Assembly (NCBI RefSeq): GCF_009720775.1 | Contig: NZ_WNKW01000001.1 | Location: forward strand, 1,674,001-1,738,000 | Reading direction: 5' to 3' | DNA: 64,000 nucleotides | Source of the DNA: Pseudoduganella danionis | GTDB lineage: Bacteria; Pseudomonadota; Gammaproteobacteria; Burkholderiales; Burkholderiaceae_D | Shown here: positions 28,341 through 37,133 of the stretch, piece by piece | Layout: each line of letters opens with the position of its first letter | Numbering within the stretch: the first letter of the stretch is position 1 | Made by a program: the position numbers and the translations under genes | Notes under the pieces: generated by a model | The model's database searches: none | The model's input: the letters and a program-made list of their open reading frames with translations, nothing else | What the model was told of the DNA's origin: nothing

Positions 28341-29582
28341 ATGACCTCGCACCAGCCCCTCTCCGCCCTCCGCATTCTGCCTTATCTGGCGAAATGGACG
28401 CTTATTGCCGCGCTGGTTGCCGTTGCCAGCGGCTCGGCATCGGCGCTGTTCCTGTGGGCGCTGGAGCAGGCCACTAGCACCCGCAACAGCCATCCGTGGC
28501 TGATCTGGCTGTTGCCCATCGCCGGCTGGCTGGTGAGCTGGGTGTATCTGAAAGTGGGCACGCAGGTTGAAGCGGGCAATAATCTGCTGATCGACGAGAT
28601 CCATGATCCGCGCAAGGTAGTACCCTTGCGTATGGCGCCGCTGGTGCTCGGTGCGACTGTTATTTCCCATCTGTTTGGCGCATCCGTGGGCCGCGAAGGG
28701 ACGGCCGTGCAGATGGGCGGTTCGCTAGCGGACCAGCTCACCCATCTGTTCCGGCTCAGGCACGAGGAGCGCCGTATCGTGCTGATGGCGGGCATCAGCG
28801 CCGGTTTTGCTTCCGTCTTCGGTACGCCGCTGGCCGGCGCCATATTCGCGCTGGAAGTGCTGGCTATAGGCCGGCTGCGTTATGACGCGATTTTTCCCTG
28901 CATGCTGGCGGCGATACTGGCCGATCAGGTATGCATGGCCTGGGGCATACAGCATAGCCATTACGCGGCGGGCGCACTGCCGGCCATCAGTGCCTGGAGT
29001 TTGCTGGCCGTGTTGCTGGCAGGGCTGGCGTTCGGCCTGACGGCCTGGCTGTTTGCCAGCAGCACCCATGCGCTGACGGCGCTGCTGAAACGTCTGCTGC
29101 CCTATGCTCCCGTGCGCGCGCTGGCTGGTGGCGTGCTGCTGGCACTGGCGGTCGCCGTACTGGGGCAGCGCTACATCGGCCTGGGCATACCCGTGATGCT
29201 GGAAGCCTTCCAGCATCCGCTGCCGTGGTGGGACAGTGCAGGCAAGCTGGCATTCACCGTCGCGTCGCTGGGCAGCGGCTTCAAAGGCGGCGAAGTGACA
29301 CCGCTGTTTTTCATCGGCGCCACTCTGGGCAATGCGCTGGCGCCGCTGCTGCAACTGCCGTTCGGCATGCTGGCGGCACTGGGCTTTGTGGCGGTGTTTG
29401 CCGGCGCCGCGAATACGCCGCTGGCCTGCACCATCATGGCCATCGAACTGTTCGGGCCACAGATAGGCCCCTACGCGGCGCTGGCCTGCGTGATGGCCTA
29501 TCTGTGCTCCGGTCATAGCGGCATCTACCGTGCGCAGACGGTGGCCGTGCATAAGCACCGTATGGGGCCGCCCGAAGCCTGA
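28341..29582 (+). CDS. CLC family anion transporter, probably fluoride (CLC-F) type
   Basis: 413 residues, about ten membrane segments. The selectivity regions are GNNLLIDEI, VGREGTAVQMG (with the gating Glu) and GSGFKGGEVTPLFFIGATLG. Classical CLC chloride proteins have GSGIP and GREGP; the GNNL and GREGT variants here match the CLC-F fluoride/proton antiporters that protect cells from fluoride. No fluoride riboswitch is evident in the 66 bp upstream. It is convergent with the SDR gene. Confidence 0.82.
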   Translation: MTSHQPLSALRILPYLAKWTLIAALVAVASGSASALFLWALEQATSTRNSHPWLIWLLPIAGWLVSWVYLKVGTQVEAGNNLLIDEIHDPRKVVPLRMAPLVLGATVISHLFGASVGREGTAVQMGGSLADQLTHLFRLRHEERRIVLMAGISAGFASVFGTPLAGAIFALEVLAIGRLRYDAIFPCMLAAILADQVCMAWGIQHSHYAAGALPAISAWSLLAVLLAGLAFGLTAWLFASSTHALTALLKRLLPYAPVRALAGGVLLALAVAVLGQRYIGLGIPVMLEAFQHPLPWWDSAGKLAFTVASLGSGFKGGEVTPLFFIGATLGNALAPLLQLPFGMLAALGFVAVFAGAANTPLACTIMAIELFGPQIGPYAALACVMAYLCSGHSGIYRAQTVAVHKHRMGPPEA

Positions 29583-29604
29583 TCGGCACCTGCCTGCCGC
29601 CCGT

Positions 29605-30381
29605 TCAGTTACGGCCGGCCATGACGCCGCCATCGACATCCCAGATGGCGCCCGTGACCCAGTCCGCCTTGTCCGACAGCAGGAAGGTGATGACCTCTGC
29701 CACATCCTGCGGTTTGCCGATGCGGCCCAGCGGATGGAAGCTGTTAAATCCCTGCAGTGCGCTATCCACTTCGTCTTTGGGAATGAAGCCCTGATAGATA
29801 GGCGTCTGCACCACGGCCGGTGCAACGGCATTCACACGGATCCGTTGCGGCGCCAGTTCCATGGCCAGATGCTGGGTGAGCGAGTGCAGGCCGGCCTTGG
29901 CCATCGAATAGGCGGACGACGGGGTGGCGGCGATGGCCTGTCTGGCCCACATTGAACCGATATTCACGATGGCGCCCGGTTTGGCGCTGAGTACCAGATT
30001 GTTTGCCACTTTCTGGGTGATGAAGAAGGTCGCCTTGTTGAGCTTCATATACCGGTCGTAATCGGCTTCGGCGTGCTGCAGGAAAGGCTTGGGCGAGAAT
30101 ACGCCAGCAGCGTTGACCAGCAGATCGATGTCGGTGTGCTCGTCATCCATGATCTGCAGAAGTTGGGCCAGTCCCAGTTCGCTGGTCAGATCGGCGCTCA
30201 AGGCTCGCACGGGGCCGAATTCTGCCAGCGTATCACGCGCCTCGGCCGTCTTTTCCGGGCGGTGGCCAACGATGAGCACATTGCCTCCTTGTTGCAGCAC
30301 ATTGCGTGCCGTTTCAAACCCCATGCCGCTGGTCCCGCCTACCACCAGCAGCTTCTTGCCTTCGAATTGATTGCGCATCAT
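29605..30381 (-). CDS. Short-chain dehydrogenase/reductase
   Basis: 258 residues, classical SDR: nucleotide loop [16 protein letters not shown], catalytic S in NIGS, Y-x3-K in YSMAKAG and the [13 protein letters not shown] segment. NAD(P)-dependent; substrate unknown. It is divergent from a LysR regulator gene 166 bp away, which probably controls it. Confidence 0.92.
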   Translation of the reverse strand: MMRNQFEGKKLLVVGGTSGMGFETARNVLQQGGNVLIVGHRPEKTAEARDTLAEFGPVRALSADLTSELGLAQLLQIMDDEHTDIDLLVNAAGVFSPKPFLQHAEADYDRYMKLNKATFFITQKVANNLVLSAKPGAIVNIGSMWARQAIAATPSSAYSMAKAGLHSLTQHLAMELAPQRIRVNAVAPAVVQTPIYQGFIPKDEVDSALQGFNSFHPLGRIGKPQDVAEVITFLLSDKADWVTGAIWDVDGGVMAGRN

Positions 30382-30547
30382 GACTCCCTGTTCCAGCCTT
30401 GCGGCATATAAATAAAAACTTCATGCACCGGCAGCCAGCTTGCGCGCTGTGGTGCATCTACCCTTTAATGGAACGCAGTTTGCGCTGGCTGCGGATAAAT
30501 AACAAACCAGATAAAATGTCTTTCATCGATAGAAAAACTTTATATTC
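30382..30547. promoter_or_regulatory. Divergent SDR/LysR control region
   Basis: The 166 bp between the two divergent starts is AT-rich, with ATCGATAG and TTTATATTCATG near the LysR start. LysR proteins usually bind such shared regions and control both genes. The operator itself is not identified. Confidence 0.4.
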
Positions 30548-31459
30548 ATGAAAACTCCCGTGTACCTCAATGCCTTGCGCGCGTTCGAGGCCAGTGCGCG
30601 CCATCAGAGTTTTTCTGCGGCGGCGGCCGAGCTGAATGTGACCCCTGCAGCCGTTGGCCAGCTGGTGCGGACGCTGGAAGAGTGGCTGGGCGCGCCGCTG
30701 TTCCATCGCGCTGCAGGCGGACGGGCGAGGCTGGTGCCCAGCGAGGCGGCGGAACGCGCCTTGCCGGAAATTCGCGCCGGCTTCGAGCGCCTGTCGCTGG
30801 GGCTGGAACGGCTCAGGGAAGGGTCGCTCAACGGGGTGCTGACAGTCACTGTCAGTCCGGCCTTCGCCGCCAAGTGGCTGTTGCCACGCATAGACCGCTT
30901 CCAGACGGCCTGTCCGGATACCGACGTGCGGCTCGATACCAATCTCAAGGCGGTGGATTTTGCCGCCCAGCGCATCGACATCGGCGTGCGCTACGGGCTG
31001 GGAAGCTGGCCCGGACTGATAGCGGAAAAGCTGATGGAAGAAGAGGTGTATCCTGTCTGCTCACCCGAATTGCTGCGTTCTGCAGGACGGCTGAAAAAGC
31101 CGGCCGATCTGGCGCAGGAGACGCTGATTCATGATCTGTCGATGGATGGCCACGCCGGTTTTCCCAGCTGGGTGGCGTGGCTGCAGAAGGCCGGCGTTGA
31201 AGGGGTTAATGGCCGGCGCGGCATGAAGATCAATAATTCGGCGGCCGTGCTGCAGGCGGCCGTGGAAGGGCACGGCATTGCACTGGCGCGCAGCGTGATG
31301 GCACGCGACGATCTGGCGGCCGGAAGGCTGGTGCGCCTGTTCGGCAAGATCCGCTACGCGTCGCCGCTGGCATACTACGTTGTGTATCGCGCCGAGTGTG
31401 CCGGCCTGCCGCGCATCCGTACCTTCCGCGACTGGCTGCTGCAGGAGGCGCAGTCATGA
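30548..31459 (+). CDS. LysR-family regulator (GcvA-like)
   Basis: 303 residues. An N-terminal winged helix-turn-helix (LNALRAFEASARHQSFSAAAAELNVTPAAVGQLVRTLE) is followed by a substrate-binding domain (about 90-295) with GIGVRYG-like IDIGVRYGLGSWPGL, common in the GcvA/AmpR subgroup. It is probably the regulator of the divergent SDR gene. Confidence 0.92.
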   Translation: MKTPVYLNALRAFEASARHQSFSAAAAELNVTPAAVGQLVRTLEEWLGAPLFHRAAGGRARLVPSEAAERALPEIRAGFERLSLGLERLREGSLNGVLTVTVSPAFAAKWLLPRIDRFQTACPDTDVRLDTNLKAVDFAAQRIDIGVRYGLGSWPGLIAEKLMEEEVYPVCSPELLRSAGRLKKPADLAQETLIHDLSMDGHAGFPSWVAWLQKAGVEGVNGRRGMKINNSAAVLQAAVEGHGIALARSVMARDDLAAGRLVRLFGKIRYASPLAYYVVYRAECAGLPRIRTFRDWLLQEAQS

Positions 31460-31578
31460 AGTAGGCATAGGCTGCGCGCATCCCTACACTGGCTTTTGCG
31501 GAACAGGCTTAGAATTGCGGAACAAGGGGAGGCCTGCGCAGTAGGGCGAAATGTGAAAGCGGCCCTAGTGGTTGTTGG

Positions 31579-31600
31579 TGGTGCCCGAGCCGGAATCGAA
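31579..31600. other. Left attachment site (copy of tRNA-Leu 3' end)
   Basis: A 22-base copy of the last 23 bases of the tRNA-Leu gene at 45257-45279, with one base missing. The 16-bp core CCGAGCCGGAATCGAA is identical (31585-31600 and 45264-45279). Orientation is the same in both places, as expected for the two ends of an element integrated into the 3' end of a tRNA gene. Confidence 0.85.
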
Positions 31601-31654
31601 ATGTGGCTTGCAGGCCTCATAAATACTAGTATTTTTGTGGTGCTTTCAAAATAG

Positions 31655-31677
31655 TGGATGCAAGCATGGATGCAAAA
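31655..31677. repeat. Putative integrase arm-type sites, left end
   Basis: TGGATGCAA (31655-31663) and ATGGATGCAAAA (31666-31677) are direct repeats. The same 12-mer occurs twice, in inverted order, near the integrase at the other end. This placement is typical of integrase arm-binding sites. Confidence 0.6.
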
Positions 31678-31794
31678 AAGTTTTCTTGCATGAGTATGCG
31701 TATGCGGCATGCCTAAAATCTGTGGTCGCTTGAAAGTGAGAGGACGCCAGTTTCCATGGCATCCTGCGAGGTAGGCCATCAAAATCGCAAGGAC

Positions 31795-32799
31795 TTAAGA
31801 AGTAGGTTCTCCACGCGCCGCGCTCACGGGCTGAGCCTGCACCGATACTACAGTTGCTACGCTGACTTCACCGCGTAGTATGCGAGCATTTATGCTCAAA
31901 TAAACAAGACTTCTAGTCCATTCAGCATCTTGCAGAATTTTGATTTGACTCTGATCGAGACTGTTGTCTTGGAAACTAGCTTGGAACTCTCTTCCGTCGG
32001 AACTGGCCTGTACTCGTAATTTAATTAGGTCAGGTTTGCTGAGGTCCGTAGCAATTATGGAATAGCTGCCATTCAATTGAACTTCTTGCGATTCGGTTCT
32101 ACGTGCTGTTGCTATAACGCGGGTTGTTGCAGCGTCTAGCTGTAGGGAATTGACTGTTAGACTATCTGCGTCCCCAGTTGCACCAACAATCGCATTCCGC
32201 GCAATATCGAAGTCCTCCTGGACGTGCTGAAGTTGAGGTACTCGTGACAAGGCATCAGCCATGATTTGAAGCCTTCTTGTTTCCTCTTGTCTCATAGCTA
32301 ACTTTGATCTTTCTGTCTGCTCGATCTGCTTATCATCAGATCGGTGTTTCAGGAAAGATTTGTAGGCAAGTAGTCCAGCCCCCAACGCGGCTGTACCAAG
32401 TACGGTGGTGAGCATCATTTCAGGAGTCATAGATGTTGAAATGCTAGTAGCAAGTTTTTCCGCGAAATCGCCTAAGTTCACTTCAATGATAGAGCTGCCT
32501 GTCTTAACTTTAGCCTTAAATTGAAGTTCCTGTCGCTCCCCATCCGTTAGCGATCTGGCATGCGCAGAGTGTTTAACTACCCTTGCATACGTACGATTTA
32601 CAGCACGTTGAACTTCGACGATAGCGTTTGCCATGTCCGAGGTGATCGTGCTGTCATAGCCTTCACCTTCCAGTTTGATTTCAAGAACCGGCCAGCCATC
32701 AAATTTTAAGTCTATTACCTGCCCATCAAATTGTTTTTCGATAGCCAGTTGAAGTGCATCAAACGCCTGAGTTTCATTTGTGATTACAAGTTGAGTCAA
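31795..32799 (-). CDS. Unrecognised membrane-anchored protein, possible cargo
   Basis: 334 residues with no family that I recognise. There is one hydrophobic segment at about 131-150 (MLTTVLGTAALGAGLLAYK) between an N-terminal strand/helix part and a C-terminal strand-rich domain (200-330). It is followed by a charged helix (QIEQTERSKLAMRQEETRRLQ). The start codon is TTG at 32797-32799, with AGAGGTG upstream; no ATG lies near it. The DNA is visibly AT-richer than the chromosome around it. Position at the end of the element suggests cargo, possibly defence-related, but no evidence beyond position and composition supports that. Confidence 0.6.
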   Translation of the reverse strand: MTQLVITNETQAFDALQLAIEKQFDGQVIDLKFDGWPVLEIKLEGEGYDSTITSDMANAIVEVQRAVNRTYARVVKHSAHARSLTDGERQELQFKAKVKTGSSIIEVNLGDFAEKLATSISTSMTPEMMLTTVLGTAALGAGLLAYKSFLKHRSDDKQIEQTERSKLAMRQEETRRLQIMADALSRVPQLQHVQEDFDIARNAIVGATGDADSLTVNSLQLDAATTRVIATARRTESQEVQLNGSYSIIATDLSKPDLIKLRVQASSDGREFQASFQDNSLDQSQIKILQDAEWTRSLVYLSINARILRGEVSVATVVSVQAQPVSAARGEPTS

Positions 32800-32917
32800 A
32801 ACGCACCTCTTTAGTAGAAAGGTGAATCTTAACTTTTATTTATTGGTGGAAATCTATCAAATTCTCACTGCACTTTTCGACACTTTGACGAAAACGAAGT
32901 GGAAATAAGGCAGGGCG

Positions 32918-33196
32918 TTACCTCTTCGTTTGATAGCTCTCAGCCCACGCGATCACTTCGCGGGCCTTGTACAAGGCATTCGCCCGTATCCGCCCGGGCA
33001 GCCGGATCGGCCGAGGGAAACTCGGCTGCACGACCACGGTATCGCGCACCGTAGCGTGCGAGCGTTTCAGGTACGTGGCGATCATCCCTATGTCCCAGAG
33101 GTCGATTTCCACCGGCAGGCGCTGAACCTTCTCGATTGCGGCGATCAACGCTCGGACGATGCTTTCTTCACTTGTGGCGCAGGTATTAGCTGCCAT
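32918..33196 (-). CDS. AlpA/excisionase-like small regulator
   Basis: 92 residues from ATG 33196, preceded by AAGGAG. The second half (LWDIGMIATYLKRSHATVRDTVVVQPSFPRPIRLPG then YKAREVIAWAESY) follows the AlpA/phage excisionase pattern of a small winged helix-turn-helix. Such proteins direct excision or activate int/alpA promoters in prophages and satellites. It is at the left side of the element. Confidence 0.65.
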   Translation of the reverse strand: MAANTCATSEESIVRALIAAIEKVQRLPVEIDLWDIGMIATYLKRSHATVRDTVVVQPSFPRPIRLPGRIRANALYKAREVIAWAESYQTKR

Positions 33197-33265
33197 GCAC
33201 TTCTCCTTAACGGGATGGATGGGGAGTTCAAATGAGGCTGCCAACGCAGCCTAGAATGCTGGGCC

Positions 33266-33934
33266 TCAGATTACAGACGCGCGTTCAGCGTTAATCATTC
33301 GTTCGGCAATTCGTTGAAGTGAGTCTAGTTGCGTTGCTAGATCCGCTAAGCATGCGGAGGGGGCGCATACTTCAAGCAGAATATCAGGATCGACTGAGCC
33401 AACGTCCATACTAACTTTGACGGGGCGGAGTGAAGTCGGCTGGCCGAAGGAGCGCGATGCAGCGTCTTCAATTTTGGCTGCCAATTCGGGACGAAGTGTG
33501 CCAAATAGTTCAGCTACTGTAAGGCCACTTCGTGTCAGGCCGTGAATCTCGCACCAGACTAAAAGCCGGCCATTGATGCGTGGAGTAGTGATATTCCAGT
33601 GCAGAACGCCAGCACCGCGAATTGCTCGGCGCACGCTTATATCGCCTTGCCATTGTGGGTCCACGTTCTCTTTCGCTTGATGTTCGTCTATAACCTGACA
33701 CGCGTATGAATGGGGCACCCCGAGCAGGAGGTGTAGGCCCTTTCTGTTGATAACGTCCCACAGAGGCTCTCCAGTGGTCGAATCGAGAGGAGTATAAACG
33801 GGAGGCTTGGCTGTCTCGGTCCGCGAATTGATAGATACCTGATCGCTCGGGGCAGCTGCGTTAATCTTGGGCGGTAATGCGGTGCTGAATGATGCCAAAG
33901 CTGGCGTGGTGAGAGAGATAGTGGCTTTGACCAT
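33266..33934 (-). CDS. Unrecognised element protein
   Basis: 222 residues from ATG 33934, chosen because GGAGG lies just upstream; the longer frame lacks this. The N-terminal 60 residues are Ser/Thr/Pro-rich. The middle and end hold LHWNITTPRINGRLLVWCEIHGLTRSGLTVAELFGTLRPELAAKI and a final charged helix. I do not recognise the family. It has the left element position and lower GC. Confidence 0.5.
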   Translation of the reverse strand: MVKATISLTTPALASFSTALPPKINAAAPSDQVSINSRTETAKPPVYTPLDSTTGEPLWDVINRKGLHLLLGVPHSYACQVIDEHQAKENVDPQWQGDISVRRAIRGAGVLHWNITTPRINGRLLVWCEIHGLTRSGLTVAELFGTLRPELAAKIEDAASRSFGQPTSLRPVKVSMDVGSVDPDILLEVCAPSACLADLATQLDSLQRIAERMINAERASVI

Positions 33935-34314
33935 AGTGGCCTCCAGTATGCAGTTGAAGAACCGCGCATCCTGTCGCCAAACGGGGTGAGCGGCAAATGT
34001 TGGGGTTGGCGAACCGGTGCATACGGAAACCGGCATACCCGAAGGTATCCCCACCATTGCCGCTCATAGAGACGTAATAGTGCAACGGACGAAAAAATAC
34101 CGCCGGTGGGCGGTTGTCCGCCATACGCTTTCCGAGTCGCCAAACCCGTATTCCTTTTTTCTCGGGAACGCTTTGAGAATAGACTACGTCTCGCTACGAG
34201 TCAATAAATACTCGCCAGCCAGCAGCTTAATATGCGGTATCGCGAGCGGCTTTTTTGGGGGAGGGAAGGTAAATCGTTTTAGAATGAAGTTCTCCAAAAT
34301 CACAAAGGACTGCT
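33935..34314. other. 380-bp non-coding region with long hairpin
   Basis: Between a leftward and a rightward gene. It holds the inverted repeat described at 33987-34066, a short GGCGG/CCGCC hairpin near 34107-34122 and an AT-rich part with a probable promoter and AAAGGA ribosome site for the rightward gene. No gene is supported here. Confidence 0.5.
33987..34066. repeat. Long imperfect hairpin of about 80 nt
   Basis: TGAGCGGCAA (33987-33996) and TTGCCGCTCA (34057-34066) are perfectly complementary. The stem continues inward imperfectly (ATGTTGGGG against CCCCACCAT). Within the loop ACCGGTGCATACGGA is partly repeated as ACCGGCATACCCGA. It could be a structured RNA leader, a replication origin or a protein-binding site. 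Confidence 0.5.
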
Positions 34315-34602
34315 ATGCCTATTACACCTGATCTTGCTGCATACATCCCCTGTTTCACCGCACGAACAAAGCGGGTAATCGAGAACATCAGTAAAGGCGA
34401 GAAGGGCATAATTGACGTAGTTGACTCAGAGACCAATACGATGCGGATGGAAGTGGCATGCGAACTCACATCACTCTCATCGGATCAGGGTGGGCCGGCA
34501 ATATGCTTTGAATTTTTCGATGGGCCAAGTAACGAAATAGTGCGGCATATGGACTGGAAGGAGCTAAAGAAACGTGCAAAATTAGCCCCTGCAGTCGAAT
34601 GA
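34315..34602 (+). CDS. Unrecognised 95-residue protein, only rightward gene of the element
   Basis: It starts with an ATG after AAAGGA. The sequence has a charged strand-rich part (ISKGEKGIIDVVDSETNTMRMEVACELTSL) and ends in a basic helix. There is no known domain and no signal peptide. It runs opposite to the rest of the element, which suggests separate control and possibly a cargo gene. Confidence 0.5.
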   Translation: MPITPDLAAYIPCFTARTKRVIENISKGEKGIIDVVDSETNTMRMEVACELTSLSSDQGGPAICFEFFDGPSNEIVRHMDWKELKKRAKLAPAVE

Positions 34603-34610
34603 TGCACAAC

Positions 34611-35024
34611 CTAATCCTTCGACTGCTCCAGCGCCGCAATGCGGGCCTCCAGCTCGTCGATCTCCTTGAGCTTAGCCACACTGCCTAGTCCGGAGAGCAG
34701 CGCCGCGCCTTGGCTGGGCGCGAGGGCGCCAGTTGCAACCGCCTGCATGATGGCCTCTCCAGATGCCGTCAAACTGGCGCCCTGTGGCAGGTCGATCTGT
34801 ACCGTGCTTTCGACAGCCTTCACTGGCGGCAGAACGCGCTCTAACAAGATGCGAGCGGCTTGGACGTCGCCTCCCTTCGCTTTACTGACAAGCTGATTGA
34901 TTATCTCGGGCAGATGGTCGGCAAGCGATGCGCGCATACGTGCGACCTCAGACGCCCCTGTAGGGCGTCCTTTGGGATTGCCAGATTGGCCTTTCTTCCA
35001 ACCACCTCTACGTGCTTCAGTCAT
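34611..35024 (-). CDS. DUF5681-domain protein
   Basis: 137 residues. It opens with the KKGQSGNPKGRP motif that defines DUF5681, a short domain common beside phage terminase genes. A helical middle (EIINQLVSKAKGGDVQAARILLERVLPPVK) and a coiled end (LKEIDELEARIAALEQ) follow. The start has GGAAG upstream. In phages it may be a small terminase relative or DNA-binding partner, but no large terminase gene is in the element. Confidence 0.75.
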   Translation of the reverse strand: MTEARRGGWKKGQSGNPKGRPTGASEVARMRASLADHLPEIINQLVSKAKGGDVQAARILLERVLPPVKAVESTVQIDLPQGASLTASGEAIMQAVATGALAPSQGAALLSGLGSVAKLKEIDELEARIAALEQSKD

Positions 35025-35066
35025 TGTTTTCTTCCTGCATTAACAATTCTCCCGATTGCTGCATGT

Positions 35067-37133
35067 TTAAGGGCCAGCAGGTAATTGGAGCTGGTCCACA
35101 TACGGCGTGAGGATTGGCGCCTTGCGCAGGGCTTCTGCCAGCTTTGCCGTATAGGGCGATGCTGGCCCACCAATTCGCTGCTGAGCAATCGCTGCTGCTT
35201 CTTCGGGGTCCATGAGAGCCCGTGCAAGGGCTTCATTGACCTTTGAAGAACCAAACTGAGAAATCTTCGAAGCTGCCATCGCACCAGCGCCAGCGCCTGC
35301 CAAGCCTTGATCTACGGTCTGGCCCGCAAGCCATCCTATGCCGGCGCCAATGCCGCGCGCCACCGGACCGGGCGTCCCACCGAAAGAGTTACCGTAAATT
35401 TGTCCGGATAACCAGCTTGGCGCCTGCAGATTGAGCGCGGTATCGCTGCCGCTGCCGGCGCGCACGCTGTTGCTGACAGATTCCCGCTGCAGATCAGCAA
35501 GGATGCTATCGACTGCTGCAGATGCCTCTGGTGAAATACCGGTCTTGGAGCGGTCCAACTGGGCGGCCAGTTGTCGCGCGTGCGTCAGTGAAAGTAGTGA
35601 ATTGCCAGTCGAATCAGAAGCACGACTATCAAGAGCGGTAGCGAACTTTTGAAGTTGCTCCATAGTGTTGATAGGAACGGAATTTTCGGCATACGAGGCC
35701 AGATAATCGCGATAGCCCGGTACTCCGGTGTCGATCGTGTCAACAATCGTATTTTTGAGCGGACCAAGGGCGGCCTCCTGTCGCGAACTTACGGCGCCAT
35801 TGCTGGCGTATTTGGCGAGGTATCCACGCATGTTCTGGCGGATGCCATCGAGTATATCAGGGCTGGTTAAGGCTTCACCATTTTGCCCGGCGGTGCTGTG
35901 ATTGCTCAGTAGGTTGCGCGCGTCTGCCACGGCCCCTCGGATCACCGGATCAGTGCCCAGATTGCTCTTCGTGATGCTGTCGAGGTGGTTCAGAATCGGG
36001 CTTGCATCGACAGGGGGCGCGGCCTTTAAGGTATCGAGGAAAGGCGCTGCTTCCGTCGAACGGTGAGCGATAGCGGCCTGCAGGTCGGCTGGGTCGCCAG
36101 CATGTTGCTGTAGCAAGTTCAGGCGCGCGGCATTATTGGCGGCCTGCCGTTCTGCCATGGCAACCTTGCCCGCGCCAGTATTGGCGAACGTCTTTTCGGT
36201 CAGAACAGCCGATGGCGTCTTCAGAATCTGCGCAGTCGTGGGGACCGATCCGGGAACGATGGTCTTGTAGTTGTTGAGCGCGTCAGCAAGCTGTGCAGGG
36301 GGCAGGCCTGACACCTTTTCGAGCAGCGGGCCTACCAACGATTCCGGATTTGTCCACGGCGCCACGAGGCCTTTGGTTTGATTCATAAGGCCCACAGCCA
36401 GCTTCCCAGCTAATGGTGCGCCGCCGCCGATTGCGGCCCCGGTACCCGCTTGAGCACCTTTCTGCTTCCAATAGTCTCCGCCATCGCTCACAGGCGATAT
36501 CCCGCCGATTACAGCGCCCTGAGTTACACCACGGCCAGCGGCCTGCGACAGCCCACCGCCAAGCGGCTCCCACAGCTTGCCGAGCTTGCTGACGGCTGCG
36601 GCGCCAACGTCGCCCACGGCACCTACAGCGCGTGCCGCACCGCCGGCAATCCAAGGGGCGACTTCGCCTATAGCGGCACCCGTATATGCCCCCAAGCTGT
36701 CCGGCGTCTTGGCTTGATACGAGGCCTCACGGTTTCGCAGATAGGCATTATCGCTGGCGATCGTTTTTTGCAGATATCGATCAACGCCCGTTCCGGGTGC
36801 GGCCCAGTGTACCCCGGCGCCAATACCGTTTTCGATGAACTGGGCGGCGCCGTGCGCGGCATTGCCCACGTGATGCGCTGCAGCTGTAACGGCGTCGGCG
36901 GCGTTGCCCAGAAAGCCGCGGCTGGCCGTTGTTGCCATGAGGCCCGGGGCGGGCGCCTTTTGGGCATCAGGCAAGCGGACCTGTGCACGAATGGCCCGCA
37001 ATTGGTCGAGGTCCGTATCGCCGCTGGATGCGGGGGTAGCGGCTGGCGTACGCTTGTTAGCGGGTGGCGCGGGCTGCAGCTGGGATTTGATTTGCTGCAG
37101 CGCCAGTACATCAGGGTCTTGGTAATCGCTCAT
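35067..37133 (-). CDS. Large phage protein, virion-internal/ejection-like
   Basis: 688 residues, Gly/Ala-rich with several amphipathic helices (HHVGNAAHGAAQF, GAAIGEVAPWIAGGAARAVGAVG). No enzymatic motif is seen. Length, composition and position next to a second large similar protein resemble the internal or ejection proteins of podovirus-type phages. ATGA overlaps with the previous gene indicate co-translation. Identity as a virion-internal protein is an inference. Confidence 0.5.
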   Translation of the reverse strand: MSDYQDPDVLALQQIKSQLQPAPPANKRTPAATPASSGDTDLDQLRAIRAQVRLPDAQKAPAPGLMATTASRGFLGNAADAVTAAAHHVGNAAHGAAQFIENGIGAGVHWAAPGTGVDRYLQKTIASDNAYLRNREASYQAKTPDSLGAYTGAAIGEVAPWIAGGAARAVGAVGDVGAAAVSKLGKLWEPLGGGLSQAAGRGVTQGAVIGGISPVSDGGDYWKQKGAQAGTGAAIGGGAPLAGKLAVGLMNQTKGLVAPWTNPESLVGPLLEKVSGLPPAQLADALNNYKTIVPGSVPTTAQILKTPSAVLTEKTFANTGAGKVAMAERQAANNAARLNLLQQHAGDPADLQAAIAHRSTEAAPFLDTLKAAPPVDASPILNHLDSITKSNLGTDPVIRGAVADARNLLSNHSTAGQNGEALTSPDILDGIRQNMRGYLAKYASNGAVSSRQEAALGPLKNTIVDTIDTGVPGYRDYLASYAENSVPINTMEQLQKFATALDSRASDSTGNSLLSLTHARQLAAQLDRSKTGISPEASAAVDSILADLQRESVSNSVRAGSGSDTALNLQAPSWLSGQIYGNSFGGTPGPVARGIGAGIGWLAGQTVDQGLAGAGAGAMAASKISQFGSSKVNEALARALMDPEEAAAIAQQRIGGPASPYTAKLAEALRKAPILTPYVDQLQLPAGP

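Noticed and set aside
31375-31782. Minus-strand gene across the left element boundary
   Set aside because: It runs antisense into the LysR gene, crosses the attachment site and has low-complexity sequence without a ribosome site.
34017-34331. Plus-strand gene across the hairpin region
   Set aside because: No ribosome site, no recognisable composition, and it overlaps the better supported gene at 34315.
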